From Microbacterium yannicii (GTDB lineage: Bacteria > Actinomycetota > Actinomycetes > Actinomycetales > Microbacteriaceae), in assembly GCF_024055635.1 (NCBI RefSeq), contig NZ_JAMXMB010000039.1:1-64000 (forward strand): a stretch of DNA of 64,000 nucleotides. The letters run 5' to 3'. The notes beneath the pieces are model-generated. The model was not told the origin of the DNA. It ran no database searches and saw nothing but the letters and a program-made list of their open reading frames with translations. This document shows, in pieces, positions 31,863 to 40,733 of the stretch (positions are counted from its first letter, which is position 1; each line of letters starts with the position of its first letter). The position numbers and the translations under genes are program-made.

Positions 31863-34800
31863 GGCTGCACCAGCTGGACCTCACCGGCTTCGGACCCTTT
31901 CGCGAGCGTCAGCGCGTCGACTTCGAAGCGTTCGAGCGGGACGGCATCTTCCTCATCTCCGGGCGCACGGGCGCCGGCAAGTCGAGCATCCTCGACGGTG
32001 TCTGCTTCGCTCTGTACGGCACCGCGCCCCGTTACGAATCGGGCGACAAACGGCTCCGCAGCGATCATTGCGAGCCCGAGGATCCGACCGAGGTGCGCCT
32101 CGAGTTCACCGTCGGCGACCGCCGCTGGCGCGTCACCCGTGCCCCGGAGTACCTGCGCCCCTCGCTGCGCGGCGGCGGGCTGACCAGCGAGCCGACCCGG
32201 GCCGAGCTCGAGGAGTTCGTGGACGGCGCATGGATCGGCCGCGCCGCCAAGCCCCGCGACGTCGGGCTGCTGCTGGACGAGGTGCTCGGCCTCAACGCGC
32301 AGCAGTTCCAGCAGGTCATCCTGCTCGCGCAGAACCGGTTCTCGCGCTTCCTGCTCGCTTCCGGCACCGAGCGCCAGTCGCTGCTGCGGGCACTGTTCGG
32401 CACACGGCGCTACGAGGAGTACGCGCGCGAGCTGGGCGAGCGCAGCAAGGCCGCCCAGCACGAGCTCGAGGCGCTCGGCGAACGTGCGCGCACGCTTCTC
32501 GACCAGGCCGAGCGCCTCATCGCCGCTCACGAACCCGAGGTCGACGGCGCCGATGAGGCGGCCGTGGCGCTGGATCTCGCCGCTCGTCGGGAGGCGGTCG
32601 ACCTCGGCCAGCAGCGTGCGGCATACCGCCTGGAAACGCTCGCCCGTGAGCGGGCAGCCGCCGATGCCGCGCGCGCGGCGGCCGAATCGGCCCACGCCGA
32701 CCGCGTCGCGCTGGCGAAGGGTCAGGCCGAGCTCGGCAAGGCCCGTGAGCGCCTGACAACTCTGGACGAGGCCGGAACGCAGGTCGCTGCCGACCGCGGG
32801 ACGCTGCACCGTGCGCGGGCGGCCGAGCTGCTGCGCACGCCGCTCGAAGGCGCGCAGAGCGCCCAGCAGGCGGCGGTGAGAGCTTCCGAGACGGCGGCGG
32901 AAGCGGATGCTTCGTGGCAGCGACTCGCGGCCGGCACGCCCGACGAGTCGGCCGGCGACCTGTCGGAGGTGGTCGAGCGCCTGACGGGCGAGCTCGCGGT
33001 CTGGACCGCCGCCCTCACGCACGAGGCCGCGCTCACCGAGGGCGAGGCCCGGTTGCAGGATGCCTCGGCCGAGGTCACGCGGCTCGAGACCGACATCGTC
33101 GCGCTCGACGCGCAGCGCGCCCAGGTCCCCGTCGAGCTCGCGCGCCTCGCCGATCAGCTCGAGGCGGAGCGCGAGGGCGCCGCGCGTCGTGATCCGGCGC
33201 GCCTGCGTCACGAAGAGACCTCGAGCCGGCTGGCCGCTGCGGTCGAGGCGGAGGGGCTGGCCGCCGCGAAGCGAGACGCCGAGATCGCCCAGCGCGACGC
33301 GTCCGCGGCAGCGGCGACGGCTGCCGCCGCAGTCGCCGTGCTGCTGCAGCGTCGTCTGGACGGGTACGCCGGCGAACTCGCGGCGACGCTCGTCGACGGC
33401 GAGCCGTGCGCCGTCTGCGGTGCGACCACCCACCCGGCACCGGCTGATCCCGCCGAAGAGCCGGTCACCGACGAGATGCTCACTGCCGCTGAGGAGCTCG
33501 CCGACGCGACTGCCCGTGACGCGCGCACCGCAGGCGACGCCGCGAGCGCCGTGCGCGAGCGGCACGCCGAGGCGGCGGCACGCGCCGGCGGACAGGACGT
33601 CACGGCCCTGCGCACTCAGCTCGCCGCGGCCGCCGAGGAGCTCGCCGACGCAGAGGGCGCGGTGGGACGGCGCGACGCTCTCGCCGCGCGCCACGCCGAG
33701 CTCGCTGCTCTCGACGCCGAAGCCGAGGCCTCCCGTTCCGGCCTGGTCGAACTCCTCGCCGACGCACGCACCCGGATCGCCGCGCTCGCGGCGACGGTCG
33801 ACGCTGCCCACCAGGCGGTGGACGCCGCACGTGGCGAGCATCCGAGCGTCGCCGAACGGGTGGCGCATGTGACCGCCGTCCGGGATGCGGCCCGAGCGGC
33901 CGCTGCCGCCCGCGCCGACGCCGAGCGAGCGGCGGCGCGGGCCGTCCAGGCGCAGGCCGATGCGGACGCGCGGATCGCGGCATCCGTCTTCACCGATGAG
34001 GCGGACGCCGTCGCAGCCCTCGTGAATGCTGCGGACGTCGACGCGCTGGCCGAGCGCATCTCGGCGCACGATGCGCAGCTCGCGGCGACGCGCGCACGCG
34101 TGCTCGAGCTCGAGCTGGAGCTCGCCGGCGCGCCGGTCGAGCCCGTCGACACCGCGGCCTCGCGCGCGGCGCTCGACGCAGCCGACGCCGAACGCACCGC
34201 AGCCCTGCGGGCAGAGAGGGACGCGCACACGGTCGTCGAACGCCTGCGCGACCTGGCGCTGCAGATCGACGACTCCTATGCCGGTGTGGCCGCGCGCGCC
34301 GCCGACGCGGCCGCGATCACCCGGCTCGCGGACACCGTGGCGGGGCGAGCCCCCAACACCATGAAGATGGACCTCGAGACCTTCGTGCTGGCCGCCGAGC
34401 TCGAGGAGATCGTCGCGGCGGCCAACCTGCGGCTCGGCGACATGTCGTCGGGGCGCTATCGCCTGCAGCACACCGATGCGCGCGCTGCGCGGGGCGCCGC
34501 GTCGGGGCTCGGCCTCGAGATCATGGATGCCTTCACCGGTCAGGCTCGTCCCGCCCAGTCCCTCTCGGGCGGTGAGACCTTCCTCGCCTCGCTCGCGCTG
34601 GCTCTCGGCCTCGCGGAGGTCGTCACCGCCCGTGCCGGCGGCATCCGGCTCGATACCCTCTTCGTCGACGAAGGCTTCGGCTCGCTCGACGAGGAGACCC
34701 TCGACCTTGCCATGCGCACGCTGGACGAGCTGCGCCAGGGCGGCCGCATGGTCGGGGTGATCAGCCACGTCGCGGCGATGAAGGAGCAGCTGCCGGCGCA

Positions 34801-34867
34801 GCTCGCCGTCGAGGCGACCCCGCAGGGGCCGAGCGTCATCACGCAGGACGACATCGCCCGCGTCTGA
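31859..34867 (+). CDS. sbcC: Exonuclease SbcCD subunit C (SMC-like ATPase)
   Basis: The protein has 1002 residues. Walker A is GRTGAGKSS near residue 40; the ABC signature is LSGGETFLAS and Walker B LFVDEGFGSLDEE in the last ~100 residues. Between them are two long Ala/Glu/Arg-rich coiled coils interrupted near residue 516 by CAVCG, the zinc hook that joins two SbcC molecules. The GTG at 31859 overlaps the sbcD stop. The whole opposite strand is also open for a long distance here, an effect of the GC-rich codon bias, not a second gene. Confidence 0.95.
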   Translation: MRLHQLDLTGFGPFRERQRVDFEAFERDGIFLISGRTGAGKSSILDGVCFALYGTAPRYESGDKRLRSDHCEPEDPTEVRLEFTVGDRRWRVTRAPEYLRPSLRGGGLTSEPTRAELEEFVDGAWIGRAAKPRDVGLLLDEVLGLNAQQFQQVILLAQNRFSRFLLASGTERQSLLRALFGTRRYEEYARELGERSKAAQHELEALGERARTLLDQAERLIAAHEPEVDGADEAAVALDLAARREAVDLGQQRAAYRLETLARERAAADAARAAAESAHADRVALAKGQAELGKARERLTTLDEAGTQVAADRGTLHRARAAELLRTPLEGAQSAQQAAVRASETAAEADASWQRLAAGTPDESAGDLSEVVERLTGELAVWTAALTHEAALTEGEARLQDASAEVTRLETDIVALDAQRAQVPVELARLADQLEAEREGAARRDPARLRHEETSSRLAAAVEAEGLAAAKRDAEIAQRDASAAAATAAAAVAVLLQRRLDGYAGELAATLVDGEPCAVCGATTHPAPADPAEEPVTDEMLTAAEELADATARDARTAGDAASAVRERHAEAAARAGGQDVTALRTQLAAAAEELADAEGAVGRRDALAARHAELAALDAEAEASRSGLVELLADARTRIAALAATVDAAHQAVDAARGEHPSVAERVAHVTAVRDAARAAAAARADAERAAARAVQAQADADARIAASVFTDEADAVAALVNAADVDALAERISAHDAQLAATRARVLELELELAGAPVEPVDTAASRAALDAADAERTAALRAERDAHTVVERLRDLALQIDDSYAGVAARAADAAAITRLADTVAGRAPNTMKMDLETFVLAAELEEIVAAANLRLGDMSSGRYRLQHTDARAARGAASGLGLEIMDAFTGQARPAQSLSGGETFLASLALALGLAEVVTARAGGIRLDTLFVDEGFGSLDEETLDLAMRTLDELRQGGRMVGVISHVAAMKEQLPAQLAVEATPQGPSVITQDDIARV

Positions 34868-35010
34868 CCCACTGTCGTCGACCGATGCACGGGTGTATCG
34901 TTCGCGGCAGATCGCGCTCCTGGGGATTCCGCGGTCCTGCCCGACCGCCGGCCCCGACCGGCCGCGGCCGTTCGCCGCGCCCACCCGTCACCACGATGTT
35001 CGGAGTCGAC

Positions 35011-35859
35011 ATGCATTCCATCACTCGGGCGCGCCGCGCCCTCGCCGCGATCGCGGCATCCGCTCTCCTTCTCACCGGAACCCTCGGCGCCGCATCCGTC
35101 GCCTACGCCGCACCGGCCCCGTCGCAGATCGTGCGGATGGCGGCGCTCGGCGACTCCCTCACGCAGGCCGCGATGACGTGCTCGAGCCTGACCTCCTGTC
35201 CTGCGAACAGCTGGTCCACCGGATCGTCGACGTCGGTCAACTCGCACTTCCTGCGGCTGAGGGCCGCCGGCGCGACGGCGCTCGTCGTCTCCAACAACGC
35301 CGTCTCCGGTGCATCCTCGAGCGCTCTGCCCGGCCAGGCGCAGGCGGCCGTCACCCAGGCGGCGCAGTATGTCACGATCGAGATCGGCGCCAACGACGCC
35401 TGCACGAAGACGGTCGCGGCGATGACGCCGACGGCCACGTTCCGGGCGAACGTGCAGGCCGCGCTGACCACCCTGGCCGCCAGCGGGGCGTCGCCGGAGA
35501 TCTTCGTGGCGAGCATCCCGAGCCTGCAGCGGCTGTACGACCTCAACAAGTCCAGCATCTCGGCGCGATTCGCCTGGGGCATCCTGCAGACCTGTCAGTC
35601 GATGCTCGCGAACCCGAGCAGCACCCGAGCGGCTGATGTCGGGCGACGTGCAGCGGTGCAGCAGCGCGTGAACGAGTTCAACCAGGCGCTGTCAGAGGTG
35701 TGCGCCGCCACCGCCAAGTGCCGGTTCGACGGCTTCGCGGTGGCCAACTACGCGTTCGTCAAGTCCGACCTGTCGACGCGCGACTACTTCCACCCGTCCC
35801 TGTCCGGTCAGGCGACGCTCGCCAACCTCACCTGGCAGAAGACGCAGTGGGTGTCGTGA
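35011..35859 (+). CDS. Secreted SGNH/GDSL-type hydrolase
   Basis: The protein is about 282 residues. It has a signal peptide of about 33 residues (basic start, Ala/Leu core, cleavage likely after AYAAP). The block I motif GDSLTQ carries the nucleophile Ser; GANDAC is block III with Asn; and FHPS near the C-terminus holds the catalytic His. It should be an extracellular esterase or lipase; six Cys could make disulfides. CGGAG is seven bases before the ATG at 35011; an in-frame ATG at 34996 is possible. It stands alone between sbcC and a nucleosidase. Confidence 0.9.
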   Translation: MHSITRARRALAAIAASALLLTGTLGAASVAYAAPAPSQIVRMAALGDSLTQAAMTCSSLTSCPANSWSTGSSTSVNSHFLRLRAAGATALVVSNNAVSGASSSALPGQAQAAVTQAAQYVTIEIGANDACTKTVAAMTPTATFRANVQAALTTLAASGASPEIFVASIPSLQRLYDLNKSSISARFAWGILQTCQSMLANPSSTRAADVGRRAAVQQRVNEFNQALSEVCAATAKCRFDGFAVANYAFVKSDLSTRDYFHPSLSGQATLANLTWQKTQWVS

Positions 35860-35970
35860 TGCGATGAGGCTGCCACTGGACCGCGCAGCCGGCCGCTTAC
35901 GCACGAGCGATGAGCGGAGAGGCCGGCGGTGACGGGGCGCGGCGTCTGATCCGGTCCAGGGGGAGCGGGA

Positions 35971-36528
35971 TCAGACGCCGTAATCCACGCGGATGCGGTC
36001 CCGCAGCTGGTGGCTACATGCGGTCACGGCGGCGTGCCAGTCGGTGATGGCGCCGTCCTGCGCCCGATCCGAGACGGCTTTGAGCACGCGGATCGGCACG
36101 CCGAACCGCTGCGCCACCCAGATGTACGCGTAGGTCTCCATGTCGACCAGACCGGCGCCCAGCGGCCGGATCACCGCGACCGCCTCGGCATCGTCGACGA
36201 AGTGGTCGCCCGTGGCGATGGTGACGCCCTCCGCATCGAGCTCGACGAGCGGCGGCAGCGACACGTGCTGACCGACGATGCCGTCGATGTCGGTGACGTC
36301 GTGCTGCAGAGCGGCGCTGATCTCGTAGACGTCGGCGTCGAGCCGCGCGTCGATCGCCCCGGCGGTGCCGACCACCACGACCTCGTCGTAGGTGGTGGCG
36401 TCGAGTGCCCGCGTCAGAGCGTAGGTCGCCTGGAGCTTGCCGGGACCGGTGACCAGGCGGTCGAATCCCGGAAGGTCGTCAGGAAAGGCGACGAGTTCGG
36501 AGGCGAGGGCGGCGACGAGGAGTCTCAC
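35971..36528 (-). CDS. MTA/SAH nucleosidase-like phosphorylase-superfamily protein
   Basis: The protein is about 185 residues, shorter than a standard MTAN (about 230). VTGPGKLQATYAL and VVVGTAGAID are the nucleoside-binding parts; GDHFVDD and VDMETYAY carry the ribose and catalytic Glu residues. It would cleave the glycosidic bond of an adenosyl compound such as methylthioadenosine or a related nucleoside. The start is GTG at 36528. Its leader holds two compact hairpins. Methylthioadenosine recycling goes with polyamine synthesis; the decarboxylase at 47918 may be connected, but that is inference. Confidence 0.78.
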   Translation of the reverse strand: MRLLVAALASELVAFPDDLPGFDRLVTGPGKLQATYALTRALDATTYDEVVVVGTAGAIDARLDADVYEISAALQHDVTDIDGIVGQHVSLPPLVELDAEGVTIATGDHFVDDAEAVAVIRPLGAGLVDMETYAYIWVAQRFGVPIRVLKAVSDRAQDGAITDWHAAVTACSHQLRDRIRVDYGV

Positions 36529-36541
36529 CGTCCCATCATGT

Positions 36542-36576
36542 CTCGCTTTCTGGCGAGCATGTCCCCGTAAGGGGAC
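36542..36576 (-). promoter_or_regulatory. Two leader hairpins upstream of the nucleosidase
   Basis: CTCGC (36542-36546 region) pairs with GCGAG (36553-36557) over a six-base loop. Next, GTCCCC (36561-36566) pairs with GGGGAC (36571-36576) over GTAA, which on the plus strand would be a GNRA tetraloop. They lie 14-48 bases upstream of the nucleosidase start and may modulate it or end transcription between the divergent genes. Confidence 0.4.
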
Positions 36577-36604
36577 CTGAGAGCGTCGCCCGCGAATGAA
36601 TCCA

Positions 36605-36651
36605 GACACCGGATGCCGCGCCTAGGCCTCCGGGACACCGGATGCCGCGCC
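36605..36651. repeat. 18-bp direct repeat, period 29
   Basis: The 18-base word GACACCGGATGCCGCGCC occurs at 36605-36622 and 36634-36651, and a shortened form (GACACCGATGGCGCG) follows at about 36686. It lies in the 216-base gap between the nucleosidase and MFS genes, which otherwise holds only the MFS promoter and the hairpins above. Confidence 0.75.
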
Positions 36652-36731
36652 AGGCCCCGGCACACTGCTGCCGCCGACATACCGGGGACACCGATGGCGC
36701 GCGATCTCCCCGTCGAGCCGGGAAGCGGGGC

Positions 36732-36744
36732 TAGCCTGAACGAG
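36732..36744 (+). promoter_or_regulatory. -10 box of the 14-TM MFS gene (leaderless)
   Basis: TAGCCT at 36732-36737 is seven bases from the ATG at 36745. Confidence 0.5.
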
Positions 36745-38277
36745 ATGCCTGAGTCGCCTTCAGCGAAGACCACGGGCACGGCGCGCGCCGTGCCCCCCAC
36801 GACCGCCGTCATCCCGCTCTCCTCCGCCGCGCGCTGGCGCGCCTTCTGGGTGTGCGTCTCGGTCGCCGCGATCACGATCCTCGACATGACGAAGGTCAAC
36901 GTGGCACTCCCGTCGATCGGCGAGGTGCTCGATGCGAGCTCGACGCAGCTGCAGCTGATCGTGTCGGGGTTCGTGCTCACGTTCGGACTCGTACTCGTGC
37001 CGATGGGACGTCTCGGCGACCAGCGGTCGCGCCGCACGCTGTTCATCGTCGGGCTGTCGCTCTACACCGTCACCAGCGTCATGTGCGCCCTCGCCCCGAC
37101 CGCGAACGTGCTGCTCGTCGGGCGGCTGTTGCAGGGCGTGGCCGCCGGCATCCAGATGCCGCAAGTGCTGGGCATGGCGCAGGAGCTGTTCCAGGGAAGG
37201 GAGCGCGCCCGCGCCTTCGGGCTGTTCGGCGCCACGATCGGCGTCGCGACGGCCTTCGGTCCTACGCTCGGCGGTCTGCTCATCGCGCTCGGCGGTCCGA
37301 CCGACGGCTGGCGGCTCATCTTCTGGATGAACGTGCCGCTGTGCCTGGCGGCCATCGCGCTGGCGCTGTGGCTCCTGCCCGACACGAGGGCCAGATCGCG
37401 GCGCCGCGTGCAGCTCGACCCCGTCGGGCTGCTCCTGTTCGGCGCGAGCGTCGTCTCGCTGATGTGGCCGTTCCTGTTCACGACGGGCGCACCGACCGAC
37501 AACCCGGCGCGCTGGTGGCTGCTCGTCGCCTTCGTGCTGTTCGTCTCGGCGCTCATCGCATGGGAACGTCACTATGCCGCGCGCGGGCGCAGTCCGCTCA
37601 TCCCGCTCAAGCTGTTCCGCATCGCGTCGTATCGCAACGGGACCCTCCTGCAGACGGCGTATTTCACCGCGGCGCCGGCGATGTTCCTGATGACGACCCT
37701 GTTCCTGCAGATCGGTCTGGGCCTCGAACCGGTGTACGCGGGAATGGTCTCGATCGGCTTCGCGCTCGCGAGCGCCGTGACGTCGTGGGTCGGCGGCAAC
37801 CTGGTGAGCAGCCACGGCCGCGTCGTGGTGGTGTGGGGACTCATCGGCATGCTCGCCTGCGTCGGAGGGCTCATGCTCGCGGCGCTGTACGTGCCATCGG
37901 CGTGGACGCCCTACATCATGGCCGCCATCATGACCGTCGGTGGCGCGGGCGGCGGCCTCGTCATCGCCCCGAACCAGACGCTCACCCTCGCCGACATCCC
38001 GGTCAAGCAGGGTGGCGTCGCCGGCTCGGTCGGCCAGCTCGGCCAGCGCATCGGCGCGGCGGTCGGCACCGCGGTCGCGCTGTCGCTCTTCTACGCCTCG
38101 ATCTACCGCGAGTCCGGCACGCACGACGAGCTGGTGGTCTATCACGATGCGTACGCGTTCGGGATGCTGTCGGTCGCGCTCTTCCTCGCGCTCGCGTTCA
38201 TCGTGGCCATCGTGGATCTCACCGCGCGTCGCAAGCGGGCCGAGTCGCCGACCGCCACCGATTCCCCGGTCCCGTAA
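36745..38277 (+). CDS. MFS transporter, DHA2 (14-TM, EmrB/QacA-type) family
   Basis: The protein is about 510 residues with fourteen predicted membrane segments. MTKVNVALPSIGEVLDAS matches the first-helix motif of DHA2 transporters, and the loop after it, GRLGDQRSRR, is the MFS motif A. A longer frame extends upstream to 36613, but the -10 box and the ATG at 36745 set the start. DHA2 members export drugs, dyes or metabolites using the proton gradient. No regulator is adjacent; the neighbour is the divergent nucleosidase. The substrate is unknown. Confidence 0.92.
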   Translation: MPESPSAKTTGTARAVPPTTAVIPLSSAARWRAFWVCVSVAAITILDMTKVNVALPSIGEVLDASSTQLQLIVSGFVLTFGLVLVPMGRLGDQRSRRTLFIVGLSLYTVTSVMCALAPTANVLLVGRLLQGVAAGIQMPQVLGMAQELFQGRERARAFGLFGATIGVATAFGPTLGGLLIALGGPTDGWRLIFWMNVPLCLAAIALALWLLPDTRARSRRRVQLDPVGLLLFGASVVSLMWPFLFTTGAPTDNPARWWLLVAFVLFVSALIAWERHYAARGRSPLIPLKLFRIASYRNGTLLQTAYFTAAPAMFLMTTLFLQIGLGLEPVYAGMVSIGFALASAVTSWVGGNLVSSHGRVVVVWGLIGMLACVGGLMLAALYVPSAWTPYIMAAIMTVGGAGGGLVIAPNQTLTLADIPVKQGGVAGSVGQLGQRIGAAVGTAVALSLFYASIYRESGTHDELVVYHDAYAFGMLSVALFLALAFIVAIVDLTARRKRAESPTATDSPVP

Positions 38278-38278
38278 A

Positions 38279-38296
38279 CCCCGGAGGCATCTGGGG
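38279..38296. terminator. Hairpin between the MFS and LMF-like genes
   Basis: CCCCGGA (38279-38285) pairs with TCTGGGG (38290-38296), with one G-U, over a four-base loop immediately after the MFS stop codon and before the convergent gene end at 38305. Confidence 0.5.
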
Positions 38297-38304
38297 TAGG
38301 CCGC

Positions 38305-39789
38305 TCAGCGGCGGAGGGACACCGGTCCCAGGATGGGCCGCCGGCCGTCGCGCACCCAGCGGGCCCGGGTACGGCGGAACTCCTCGCGCGTCGTGAACCG
38401 GTAGCGGTACGAGACGGCCCGCACCCATCGGGGGCGCTCACCCGCGAACGGGTCGTGTGCGAGCAGGCGCAGGGTCGCGGCATCCGCTTCCAACAGCCGC
38501 ACCAGGAACGCGGTGAACCAGTCGTCGAGCGAGTGCCCGAGCGGCAGGAACCACATCAGCCAGTCCAGCCGCAGGTGGTAGGGCGCGAACTGCCGGGGGA
38601 TGCGGTGCACCTCGCCCGGCTTGCCCTTGAAGGCGTATTCGTGCCAGGTCGCGGCATCCGGATCCTCGTCGGTCGTCCCCTCGACGACGATCTCGATGCG
38701 CTGCTTCGTCACCGTGCCGAAGGCGCCGTAGGCGTTGGCGAGCTGCCAGCGGTTGAACGAGGCGTTCATGAGCTGCCGGCGCGCGAAGAGGTTCTGCAGC
38801 GGCCACCAGCTGAGCGCGAGGTAGAGCGCACCGACGGCGCACGTGACGACGAGCCAGTACACCGGCATCCCGTCGACGACCCACGGCGGGTCGGATGCCG
38901 CAGGCGCATGTGCGGCGCCGATCCCCGGCAGTCCGATCGCCGAGAACGCGAGCACGATCGTCATCCAGTTGAGCCAGGCGAAGTTGCCCGTGAGGACGAG
39001 CCACGCCTGCGTCGCGATGACGATCGCGGCGGCCACGGCGCCGATGATCGCGGGGACAGGGCCGGGGACGACCAGCCCGAGGAGCGGCGCGAACAGGAGC
39101 CAGGGCACCACGAGCTGCGAGAAATGGTTGCCGAGCACCTCGCCGCGATGGAACCAGGCAGGAAGCAGGTGCGCCTGACGGCTCAGCGGGCCGGGCATCG
39201 GCTGGGTCTCGTGGTGGTACATCAGCGCGGTGAGGTCGCGCCACTCGCGGCCCCCGCGGATCTTGATCATGCCCGCGCCGAACTCGAGCCGGAACACCAG
39301 CCACCAGAACAGCACGATCACGACGGTCGGCGGCGGCTGCCGATCCGACCCGAGGAACGCCGCGAGGAACCCCGCCTCGAGGAGCAGCATCTCCCACCCG
39401 AAGCCGTAGAAGGTCTGGCCGATGCTCGTGATCGACATGTAGCCGAACCACAGCGCGAGAAAGCAGAGCATCGGCACCCACGGCGGGCCGAGCTGCGGGA
39501 TGCCGGCGACCAGTGCCGTCGCGACCACGATGCCGGCGGCGCACAGCGCGACCAGGCGCCGGTCGGTGTACCTCAGCCGGCGGAACAGCGTCGGGCGCAG
39601 CAGTCGGCGCCCCCGCTGGGAGGAGCGCGCCCAGTCGAGGAGCTCGGTCGCGGGCAGCAGTCCGTGCTCGCCGAGGAGCGGCCGGAACTGGTTGATCGTG
39701 GACACGAAGGCGACGACGAAGAGTGCGGCGATGCCTCGCTGCAGCACCTGGCGCGCGAACTCGAAGTCGACGGCGGCGAAGCCGTTCAT
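38305..39789 (-). CDS. Lipase-maturation-factor-like membrane protein
   Basis: The protein is about 494 residues with around eight hydrophobic segments in the first 350 residues, then a large soluble C-terminal domain. FQRLxYTDRR-like and SIGQTFYGFGWE, FRLEFGAGMIKIRGG and MWFLPLGHSLDDW are stretches conserved in lipase-maturation-factor (LMF) family proteins, known from animals and many bacteria. In bacteria no clear role is established. The ATG at 39789 is preceded by GAGGGC; earlier in-frame starts lack ribosome-binding sites. It is divergent from the PPTase-like gene at 40058. Confidence 0.85.
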   Translation of the reverse strand: MNGFAAVDFEFARQVLQRGIAALFVVAFVSTINQFRPLLGEHGLLPATELLDWARSSQRGRRLLRPTLFRRLRYTDRRLVALCAAGIVVATALVAGIPQLGPPWVPMLCFLALWFGYMSITSIGQTFYGFGWEMLLLEAGFLAAFLGSDRQPPPTVVIVLFWWLVFRLEFGAGMIKIRGGREWRDLTALMYHHETQPMPGPLSRQAHLLPAWFHRGEVLGNHFSQLVVPWLLFAPLLGLVVPGPVPAIIGAVAAAIVIATQAWLVLTGNFAWLNWMTIVLAFSAIGLPGIGAAHAPAASDPPWVVDGMPVYWLVVTCAVGALYLALSWWPLQNLFARRQLMNASFNRWQLANAYGAFGTVTKQRIEIVVEGTTDEDPDAATWHEYAFKGKPGEVHRIPRQFAPYHLRLDWLMWFLPLGHSLDDWFTAFLVRLLEADAATLRLLAHDPFAGERPRWVRAVSYRYRFTTREEFRRTRARWVRDGRRPILGPVSLRR

Positions 39790-40057
39790 GAACAGTGCCC
39801 TCGGTGCGCGGCGTCGAAACGGCATGCGGCGCGGTCGAGCACGTCCGTGAGGCAGAGCCCTCTCGAACCGCCGTCGACCATCAACGCACGCCTGACCATG
39901 GCCCCATCCTTTTCCTCCGGCCACGGGGGTCGACAGGGGCTTGACGACCCCTGGTCATTTCGCACGGAGAGAGGGCGCGGGGCGTGGCGTTCTTCCTCGC
40001 CGTGCGACGCGGGGACAGGATGGAGGGGCGGATGTGCCGCGGAGAAAGAGGTGGATC

Positions 40058-40636
40058 ATGCAATCGGTGCTTCTCGATACTCCGGCGGGGATCACGGCGC
40101 GGCTCGGCTGGGATCCGAAGCTGCCCGATCACGACCGCAAGCGCCTGCTCGCGAAGGAGATCCTCTCCGCGAAGCTCGGCGTCGATGCGAAAGCCGTCCG
40201 CGTCGAGCGCGAGGCGCCGCGGACATTCGGCTTCCACACCCAGCTGATCGCCGAAGTCGGTGGCGCCGAGCTGCCGCTGAAGATCCGCAACGTCAACTTC
40301 CGCGCCGCCACTGTCGTCGCCGTCACGGACCCTGAGGTCAGTCTCGGGCTCGACCTGCGAGATGCGCATCCCGACGACGCCGAGCTGCACCTGATGAAGC
40401 GCCACTCGCACCTGCTGGACGAGAACGACCTCGGCAAGCTCATCGCCCACTGGACCCGCGTGCAGGCCGTGCGCGACGCCGACGGCCGGGGAGCGCGTGT
40501 CGCCGCCGACCATGTGCGGCTCGACACCCCGCTGACCAAGGGGTGGATCCCCGACCGGAAGGTCTTCTACCGGCTGGCGGATCTCTCACGCGACAGCTGG
40601 GTCATCACGCTCGCCTACGCCCCGACCGCCGGCTGA
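40058..40636 (+). CDS. Phosphopantetheinyl-transferase-like protein, catalytic motif degenerate
   Basis: The protein is about 192 residues. The arrangement of helix and strand blocks, with SLGLDLRDAHPDD in the place of the metal-binding GVDLE motif and HWTRVQAVRDADGRG in the place of WTxKEAxxKxxG, fits the 4'-phosphopantetheinyl-transferase superfamily. Two key features are off: the Glu of KEA is Gln, and no SHS-type motif is seen (VNFRAAT instead). Either it is a diverged enzyme or one that has lost activity. AGAGGTGG precedes the ATG at 40058. It is divergent from the LMF-like gene; no synthase partner is nearby. Function is uncertain. Confidence 0.6.
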   Translation: MQSVLLDTPAGITARLGWDPKLPDHDRKRLLAKEILSAKLGVDAKAVRVEREAPRTFGFHTQLIAEVGGAELPLKIRNVNFRAATVVAVTDPEVSLGLDLRDAHPDDAELHLMKRHSHLLDENDLGKLIAHWTRVQAVRDADGRGARVAADHVRLDTPLTKGWIPDRKVFYRLADLSRDSWVITLAYAPTAG

Positions 40637-40650
40637 CTCGGTCGCGCGGC

Positions 40651-40727
40651 TTCGTCTCGCTCGCGGTCGCGCGCGTGCGCGAGACCGAGCACCGGTCGTT
40701 GAACGAGCGAGGAACGAGCGAGACGAA
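40651..40727. repeat. Copy of the dispersed repeat element (inverted ends)
   Basis: TTCGTCTCGCTCG (40651-40663) and CGAGCGAGACGAA (40715-40727) are perfect 13-bp inverted repeats. The right part (40694-40730) matches the inverted 36-bp unit found at 13078-13221, with two changes. It fills the 97-base gap between the PPTase-like gene and the convergent nadE end, where it may also act as a terminator. Confidence 0.8.
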
Positions 40728-40733
40728 ACGCCC

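Noticed and set aside
31334..34984. A long open frame on the minus strand opposite sbcC
   Set aside because: sbcC on the plus strand has all its catalytic motifs and a perfect sbcD overlap. The minus frame is Arg/Gly-rich with no ribosome-binding site or motifs, a typical by-product of GC-rich codon use.
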